A DNA stretch of 64,000 bases from Omphalotus guepiniiformis (taxonomy: Eukaryota > Basidiomycota > Agaricomycetes > Agaricales > Omphalotaceae), in NCBI GenBank assembly GCA_028554645.1, contig JAQOOI010000022.1, positions 2,976,001 to 3,040,000 on the forward strand, given 5' to 3'. The translations under genes and the position numbers were made by a program. How positions within the stretch are numbered: position 1 is the first letter of the stretch; each line of letters opens with the position of its first letter. Below, piece after piece: positions 58,285-64,000 of this stretch. The notes under the pieces were generated by a model, which worked only from the letters and a program-made list of their open reading frames with translations, had not been told where the DNA came from and searched no databases.

Positions 58285-60113
58285 ATGAAGGGCTTCACAA
58301 AGGCGGTGAAAAGGTACAGATTCTCATAATCTGGGGAAATCCTTTTACTAACTGAATTATAGGACTCCGTTCTTGGTGACCAGTAAGGTTGGCATGTCCA
58401 AAAGTAAGCTTACTTGCTCCTGGATCGCTCACTGAAAGCTCAAATCGAACGTGTATCATGCTTGGCTACTTCTCCTCCCTTCATCGCCCTGTTTTCTCGT
58501 TAAGAGTCCAGCGATCCTGAATTCGATGACTATCAACGCCATTTTCAATCTATGGAACAAGCGGTTGAGAAATTACTCAAGGACACCAAGGCTTTTACTG
58601 ACGCTGTCAATGGTACGACACTGCTCGCTCAACTTGCGCTCCATCCGGACTGATTTTGAACACTTGCTTTTCCCGACAAATAGCTCTCTTTACTTCTGGC
58701 GCTGGATTTGCTTCACACTTTTCCACCATCTTTCACCCCATCTCTGGCGAGTACGATCTGATTGGAAAACATCCCAATGCGGCACATACAATACGTAGTG
58801 TGGATAAGTACGAAGGCGCTTTCGAGGATCTGCGTGTGTCAATATCACCCGAGTTGGAACTCATAGAGAGTCGAATCGTTGGACCAACCAAAGAGTATCA
58901 GTCCATCATGAAGATGATACGGAAAACTATTGTCAAGAGGGACCATAAGGTCTGTTTTCACCACTCTACCGCCCTTTCTCATGGATACCTATATCATTCT
59001 GCTTACAGCTGGTCGACTATGATCGGTTTAACAATTCGTTGACGAAACTTCGAGACAAGAAGGAGAAATCTTTGAGTGACGAGAAGAATTTGTTCAAGGC
59101 GAGCTATATTACTTTTATCCTCAGAATTGGCGCATTAAAGACCCTATAGCTCGAGCAAGACTTTGAGATGGCTACCAATGAATATGATTACATCAATACC
59201 GCACTCAAGAATGATCTTCCCCGATTCATTACAATGTCGACGCAATTCATTGATCCCCTCTTCCATTCGTTTTTCTATATGCAGTGAGTAAATTAGATGC
59301 GTCGTGTGACGAAGGATTGAGATCGCCCACAGGTTAAACATCTTTTACTTGATCCTGGAGAAGATGAACAACTTTGCAGAAGAAACCAAGTATGATGTTT
59401 CCAATATTCCCGGTTCCCAGATATCCTCGAACTACGAGGAGCAGAGAACAGATGCGTGGAGTCAGATAGAGAACTTGAATATCACAAAACGGATTATTTC
59501 CACTTGTACGTTGTCATGTACTCCTATCATTGAAATACTGAGGATTATCGGCAACAGCCAAGTTGGTACAAGCAAATCGTGCTGCTGGTGGTACTGGCAG
59601 CGTGAATCGTACCCCGTCGTCTACCTCGTCCGTGGGTTCAGCCAGATCCCCTCCGACCTCAGGCTTTAAGAAAGCACCCCCACCACCACCCCCTTCGATG
59701 GCTTCAATGGCTGCACCTCCCCCTCCTTATAGTCCCTCTAACAGTGCGACGAGTGTGTCAAGCTCTGCTGCGACGAAGAGAGCCCCGCCTCCGCCTCCAC
59801 CTTTGAAACCAAAGCCTCAACTTGCTCCGAAGCCACAATTCGTTGTAGCTTTGTATGATTTCGCTGCTCAGGTATGAAATTCAGATTATTCCCTCGTCTA
59901 ATCCCCTGATGTCGTCCTGTGCAGGCCGAAGGTGACCTTTCCTTCAATGCGGGAGATCGAATAGAAATTGTGGAAAGAACGGCTAGCGCAGAGGATTGGT
60001 GGACTGGGCGATTGAATGGCCAACAGGGTGTCTTTCCTGGTTAGTCCTGATTACTTACCATTGGGTCACTCATCATTGAATCGCATTTTAGGCAACTATG
60101 TTCAAGACACGTA
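58285..60113 (+). CDS. Rvs167/Hob1-like N-BAR and SH3 protein (amphiphysin family)
   Basis: Membrane-bending protein for endocytosis and actin patches. The N-terminal amphipathic start [14 protein letters not shown] leads into a BAR domain: [102 protein letters not shown] Pro-rich linker ([22 protein letters not shown]) follows. The SH3 domain has ALYDFAAQ, an intron, [38 protein letters not shown]. Eight or more introns, all in frame; stop TAG at 60111. Intact. Confidence 0.93.
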
Positions 60114-61281
60114 GCGTGCTATGAAGAAGGAGTTTATTTATGGCAAAGGATGTGTAACTACTGTTCGCATAGATTCATGTCCGACCGCTCCGACCGCAAT
60201 CTCTATCTTATTATTTTGGATGAAGTCACTATCCTGTGGGATTCACTGCAAGCTGTCTGTCTATAGTAGTGGGGCAGTGGGGCAGCGTCTAAAAATGACG
60301 TTCAGCTAATTGTAGCGCTCTGGCGCTCCGAACTCAATGGATCTTATAACTGCATATTGTGCACTGCATGGTGCAGTGTAACGTGTGCACATGTTGACGT
60401 TGAAGCTTTGAAGATTTACCTCGACCTCAAGACTCAAGAGGGTTCGATCAGAAACAGAAATAGTAAAGTTCACGATGCTGTTGAAGAATTGCCTCTTAGA
60501 GAGAAATTATCACGCTGCATGATATTACCGATGCAAAAGTGACTCTAAATTAGTTTCAATGAGGAGCAATTTTCCCCGCGCGCCTTTTCATCAAGGACGT
60601 AAGACTGCGTCTTGCGGAGCATGTGTACGCCAGCGACCACTGAAAACTTTTTTTTCTGGGCGCTCGCGACGAGCCCGAGGGCGCAGTGGTCACGGCGGGC
60701 TGCGCACCTGCGCACGGCCCATCACTATAGATATAACGTCGAAGGCGGCGGCGATTGACGAACAATGAATTAGCACAGTGTCTGAGTGGCTGGGAAAAGA
60801 TTCGTATCATGGATCATATGTGCTGCACAGGAAACCTTCTGAATGGTGAATAGACGCTTTGTGGCGTTGCTTAGCGCCGAGCGCTGAACGAAAGGTGTGC
60901 ACCTCATCCAAGGTACTTGAGAAAGAAAGGCCTTGAAAGTGAATAATTTGTAAAGACAATGGGATTCAGAAAGTGTTCAAAGTGTTTCGAGGAAACTTTG
61001 CTGCGGTCCAAGCTGCGAGTAGGTGACAGAAGCGCAGAATGATAGACAGGAAGAACATATGATAAACGCTGAAGAGGGGTATTTGGAATTCGAAGAAGAC
61101 ACAGATTAGATACCTCTGATGATGAATGAGTCAAATTGAATACGGAGGCGATACCATCCCGACAGATTGAAAGTGACTAGAAATGCGTTGATGTGCTAGT
61201 AAATAGTATTCAGAAGTGATATAAGTAACAGCATATACTCAACTCCAAGTCCCAAGTCATCATCCACTGCTACACTCAACA
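60114..61281. other. 1.2-kb intergenic region with GC-rich structured block
   Basis: No protein gene recognised. A hairpin CACTGCA/TGCAGTG lies at 60362-60378. A GC-rich stretch at about 60575-60730 holds several inverted repeats (ACCACTG with CAGTGGT; GGCGCTCG with CGAGGGCGC; two TGCGCA sites). It is unlike the flanking AT-rich sequence. It could be a structured RNA, an element remnant or a CpG promoter. It matches no tRNA or rRNA I know. Confidence 0.4.
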
Positions 61282-61914
61282 ATGCCAGGAAAGCACGTAC
61301 GATTCGCAGAGGGCACTCTCGCCTACCCTCCTACTCCTTCACCCACCTTTTCTTCTTCGTCGCTTCCTTCGACATCGGGGCCATTCACCCCGCCTCCTAT
61401 AAACCACTACGGTTCGCCCTATGCAACCACAGATCTACCACCAGTGCATACAGTTATCCATCCTGCTCTCGCTACGAGCAACCCAATCCAATTCGACATG
61501 TCTCTTCCTTCAGAGAATGTAGCACTTCTGCACCCCAAACTGCTCTTACAATCAGCAACCAAAGAGCCGCTATCCATTCTAATCATACAATTCGGCCAAT
61601 GGCGAATTCCCATCACGCCGCGCCCCGGATCTGGGGTAGCATTCATAACTGTTGCTGATGTCCTCGCCGGACTGTACTCTTATTTCCGAATAAACGCCTC
61701 AACCCAAGAATACTCAGCGTTAGCACCCAAGCAGCAGCAGGTGGTGAATGACGCATATGTCGCCCGCTACAGGAGATGCCCTGGTGAGCAGGGTAGGCTT
61801 GAGAAGGCAAAAGGAGTTAAAAAGATCGACTTTTTGGGTGGACATAGTATGTTCAAGGGGTTATCTCCTTCGAAGGCACCGGGCGTATGGGAACTTCATG
61901 TTTCTCACTCATGA
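61282..61914 (+). CDS. DUF6699-type fungal protein
   Basis: Single-exon gene of 210 residues. The N-terminal third is Pro/Ser-rich (TPSPTFSSSSLPSTSGPFTP). The C-terminal domain has HPALATSNPIQFDMS, PLSILIIQFGQWRIPITP, FITVADVLAGLYSYFR, YVARYRRCPG and GVKKIDFLGGHSMFKGL. This matches the basidiomycete-expanded domain that I recall as DUF6699. No biochemical function is known. The frame is intact from a good ATG after a CA-rich leader to TGA. Confidence 0.8.
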   Translation: MPGKHVRFAEGTLAYPPTPSPTFSSSSLPSTSGPFTPPPINHYGSPYATTDLPPVHTVIHPALATSNPIQFDMSLPSENVALLHPKLLLQSATKEPLSILIIQFGQWRIPITPRPGSGVAFITVADVLAGLYSYFRINASTQEYSALAPKQQQVVNDAYVARYRRCPGEQGRLEKAKGVKKIDFLGGHSMFKGLSPSKAPGVWELHVSHS

Positions 61915-62316
61915 ATCCCCATACTTACTCTCCTACCCCCCTTCACCCGATACCCAACTTGACGATCCATACCCCTTATGCCTTATTATTGTATTTCTAG
62001 TCCAAAGAACATTGAACCCCCCACTTACCTATATACTCATGTGGATTTGTGTAGCTACAATTAGTTTATGTAACCTTGATACGACTTGATGAATGAAATA
62101 AAAAGATGGAACGACAATCCAGACTGACAGAGTGGAGTCGAGCAATCCGCCAGTCGAGGCATAACTCGCCGAGGCCATGCAGGCTGAAATGAAATCAGTG
62201 GATTCTGATTGGCCAGTGGCAGTCCAGACCACGATGACTAAGCATCGGTCAGCTTTTTGGGGGGCTGAATCCGGATATTTAATTCCTTCGCCTCTTTACC
62301 TTGACTATAGACAATC
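61915..62316. promoter_or_regulatory. Upstream region of ISA1
   Basis: 402 bp with a CCAAT box in reverse orientation (ATTGG, 62208-62212) and an AT-rich TATTTAA at about 62275. Likely ISA1 promoter. Nothing else seen. Confidence 0.4.
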
Positions 62317-63055
62317 ATGTCGTCCTCGCTCATTCACCTTGCACGTCTACAACATGCTGCACGTTATTCTGCTCTCCCATTTCTTTATCCTTGTACCCCG
62401 ACATCGTCCGTTCCAGTCCGCAGAGCGATGATGTCAGCTTTCCGACCTAGAGATGATCCTCATCATCCTCCACTCACTGATTCGCCTCCGGTGGTAGTAC
62501 CGTCTGCTACTACTTTGTCATCGGATGCTGCTGCGCCACAGACTGCGGCACGACCTCCTCCTGCACCCAAGGCGGAGAAAGCTAGGCCGAAGATTCGGGC
62601 CAAGAAGGCGGCATTGACAATCGTACGTTTCCTTTTCTTCTCTTCATCCGGCTAGCAGATCGCTGAGTGTGTTGTTCCTTAGACACCAGAGGCAGTGTTG
62701 AGACTACGAGCATTACAACGAGGGCCGACTCCTCAGCTCATACGAATTGGCGTCCGGAACAAGGGATGTGCTGGTCTATCCTACCATCTAGAATACGTAG
62801 ACAAACCGGAGAAATTCGATGAGGTGGTGGAACAAGATGGTGTGCAGGTTGTCATTGACAGTAAAGCCCTGTTCTCCATTATTGGAAGCGAAATGCTCTG
62901 GCATGAAGGCGCTTTGAGGTATGTCAGCTGTTGTTCTCTGCCTGATGAGTCATGCTTATCCTATTTCTTCCGTTTCTAGCTCCAAGTTCGCTTTCAAGAA
63001 CCCGAACATCAAGGACGCTTGTGGATGCGGAGAGTCTTTCACGGTTTCATCGTGA
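62317..63055 (+). CDS. ISA1: Mitochondrial iron-sulfur assembly protein Isa1
   Basis: A-type carrier needed for mitochondrial [4Fe-4S] clusters (aconitase, lipoyl synthase). The N-terminus (MSSSLIHLARLQHAARYSAL) is a basic presequence, followed by a Pro/Ala/Lys-rich spacer and the A-type domain: LRIGV-like QLIRIGVRNKGCAGLSYHLEY, VVIDSKALFSIIGSEMLW, and, after the second intron, FKNPNIKDACGCGESF. The three cluster cysteines (GCAG and CGCG) are present. Two introns, GT-AG, in frame. Stop at 63053-63055. Confidence 0.95.
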
Positions 63056-63502
63056 TCGTAATATTCTATGTCATATTATATTCTCGCCATTGTCGCACAC
63101 GCCCCAGATTCACGATATCCCATGTATCAATATCTTAATCGTCTGTAGAAGCCACGTCTTACAATATACACACTTTTGTGCATCAAAGTATATGCGTGAT
63201 TTTTTGCAAGCAGAGTGAAATTTAATTGTACAGTTGTCATTACAGAGTTACTATTCCAGGGCGAGGCAGAAAGAACGAAGTGGGGCGATTTAAAGCTGTC
63301 CAATATGCACAACGACTATCTCATGAGTCAAGGAACTCCTTTTGCATATCTGCAAAGGCCGCGGCGCCAACCCCAGCTAGGCCGAGCTGAAGTATACACA
63401 CAGCCGTGTGCCTGTACAGCGTCTCAAGCGCCGGGTGCACTGGTCGTCCTTGAGATTCTAGAAAACAAGATCGTTAGGAACGAAAAACTGACGCTAGAAA
63501 CG
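63056..63502. other. Intergenic, convergent ISA1 / CRA-domain gene
   Basis: 447 bp between two 3' ends. No gene or repeat recognised. Confidence 0.4.
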
Positions 63503-64000
63503 CTACAACTCACTAAGGATAGCCTGATTAAGTTCATTCGCCAACTGACTTCGAGCTTCCTGCCCCGCCACCTCTGAAATTGTTCCACCGGCATTCAGTG
63601 GGTCAGGCGAAGCAAGAATAGAAAACGTTTGCATGAAAATCGACTTTATCTCAGGACTATCAGTCGCCCGATATTCCTTGTCCAATGTTTGTCCATACGT
63701 TAGAGCTTCATTCAGCGCTGCCGCATATCGGCTTTTGCTCGAGGGGGTTCGGGATATTGGGGTATCGGCAGTCTCCACCCCATTCGTCCCATTCGTCCCA
63801 TTCGTAGCCGAGCCCTTCAATAGAAACATCTCGTCGTCTACATCCATCCCCATCCCGTCTTCCTCAACTCCGACGTCCTCCCATGCACCCTCCTCCTCTT
63901 CCCCAGCAGCCATAGTAGCTTTCATCTTCTTCTCCAGCTCTGCCGCTTCCAAAACAAGCTCGACAAACTTTCGGCATCGAAGTTTGACGAGCATTAACCC
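63503..64000 (-). CDS. CTLH/CRA-domain protein (RanBPM/GID type), C-terminal part
   Basis: Partial gene running off the right edge. The minus strand reads LRCRKFVELVLEAAELEKKMK, an acidic stretch (EEEEGAWEDVGVEEDGMGMD), then ALNEALTYGQTLDKEY, KSIFMQTFSILASPDP and RSQLANELNQAILSE. This is the CRA domain found at the C-terminus of RanBPM/Gid1-like SPRY proteins, which scaffold the GID/CTLH ubiquitin ligase. The rest of the protein, including any SPRY and LisH domain, is outside the window. The stop at 63503 gives the end ILSEL; a further spliced exon is possible. Confidence 0.8.
   Translation of the reverse strand, partial: GLMLVKLRCRKFVELVLEAAELEKKMKATMAAGEEEEGAWEDVGVEEDGMGMDVDDEMFLLKGSATNGTNGTNGVETADTPISRTPSSKSRYAAALNEALTYGQTLDKEYRATDSPEIKSIFMQTFSILASPDPLNAGGTISEVAGQEARSQLANELNQAILSEL

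Noticed and set aside
1..64000. tRNA, rRNA, CRISPR, insertion sequence or intact retrotransposon
   Set aside because: No cloverleaf-like B-box set, rRNA core, repeat-spacer array, transposase or reverse-transcriptase motif was found by reading both strands.

Overview
This is a piece of a filamentous basidiomycete genome, most likely an Agaricomycete. The genes are eukaryotic, closely packed on both strands, and cut by many introns of about 50-65 nt with GTRNGT donors, CTRAC-like branch sites and CAG/TAG acceptors. Several products point to mushrooms: a cytoplasmic dynein heavy chain whose gene starts at the linker (the split-dynein arrangement known from basidiomycetes), a GH79 glucuronidase-like enzyme, a P450, and a family of secreted Ala/Ser-rich proteins. 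The species cannot be named from this sequence. No rRNA, tRNA, CRISPR array or intact transposon was recognised.

Layout: 1-451, 3' end of a secreted-protein gene, one of three paralogs here. 698-5281: TFIIH subunit SSL1, TIM23 regulator Mgr2, peroxin PEX10, snRNP protein SmE. 5416-16799: dynein heavy chain motor half, carrying about a dozen apparent lesions. 16912-22665: homoserine kinase, then a divergent pair of secreted paralogs, one with a CBM19-like N-terminus. 22894-36626: p23 co-chaperone, a small membrane protein, fission adaptor Mdv1, GH79, a GCNA/SprT-type protease, P450, ribosomal protein uS14 (S29). 37313-50270: Pumilio protein, Vps38/UVRAG, a coiled-coil protein with an acidic tail, copper-fist regulator. 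50517-64000: UBE2W-like E2, HEM3, NFU1, ALG1, SBDS/Sdo1, Rvs167-like N-BAR/SH3 protein, DUF6699-type protein, ISA1, and the end of a CTLH/CRA (GID/RanBPM-like) protein.

Most genes are housekeeping and functionally independent; no secondary-metabolite or defence cluster is visible. Some themes recur. Mitochondrial genes: Mgr2, Mdv1, NFU1, ISA1. Metal cofactor genes at 48.8-63.1 kb: copper-fist factor, HEM3, NFU1, ISA1. Trafficking and motility genes: dynein, Vps38, Rvs167. Short shared promoters join divergent pairs (SmE/dynein, Vps38/coiled-coil, NFU1/ALG1, SBDS/Rvs167).

The most unusual feature is the dynein gene. It is a stand-alone motor half, yet it has two in-frame stop codons at conserved residues, at least seven apparent frameshifts and three introns with broken splice dinucleotides. 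Most neighbouring genes read cleanly. Either the gene is decaying or the sequence is locally faulty. Single-base problems in the Pumilio and GCNA genes show that technical error cannot be excluded.
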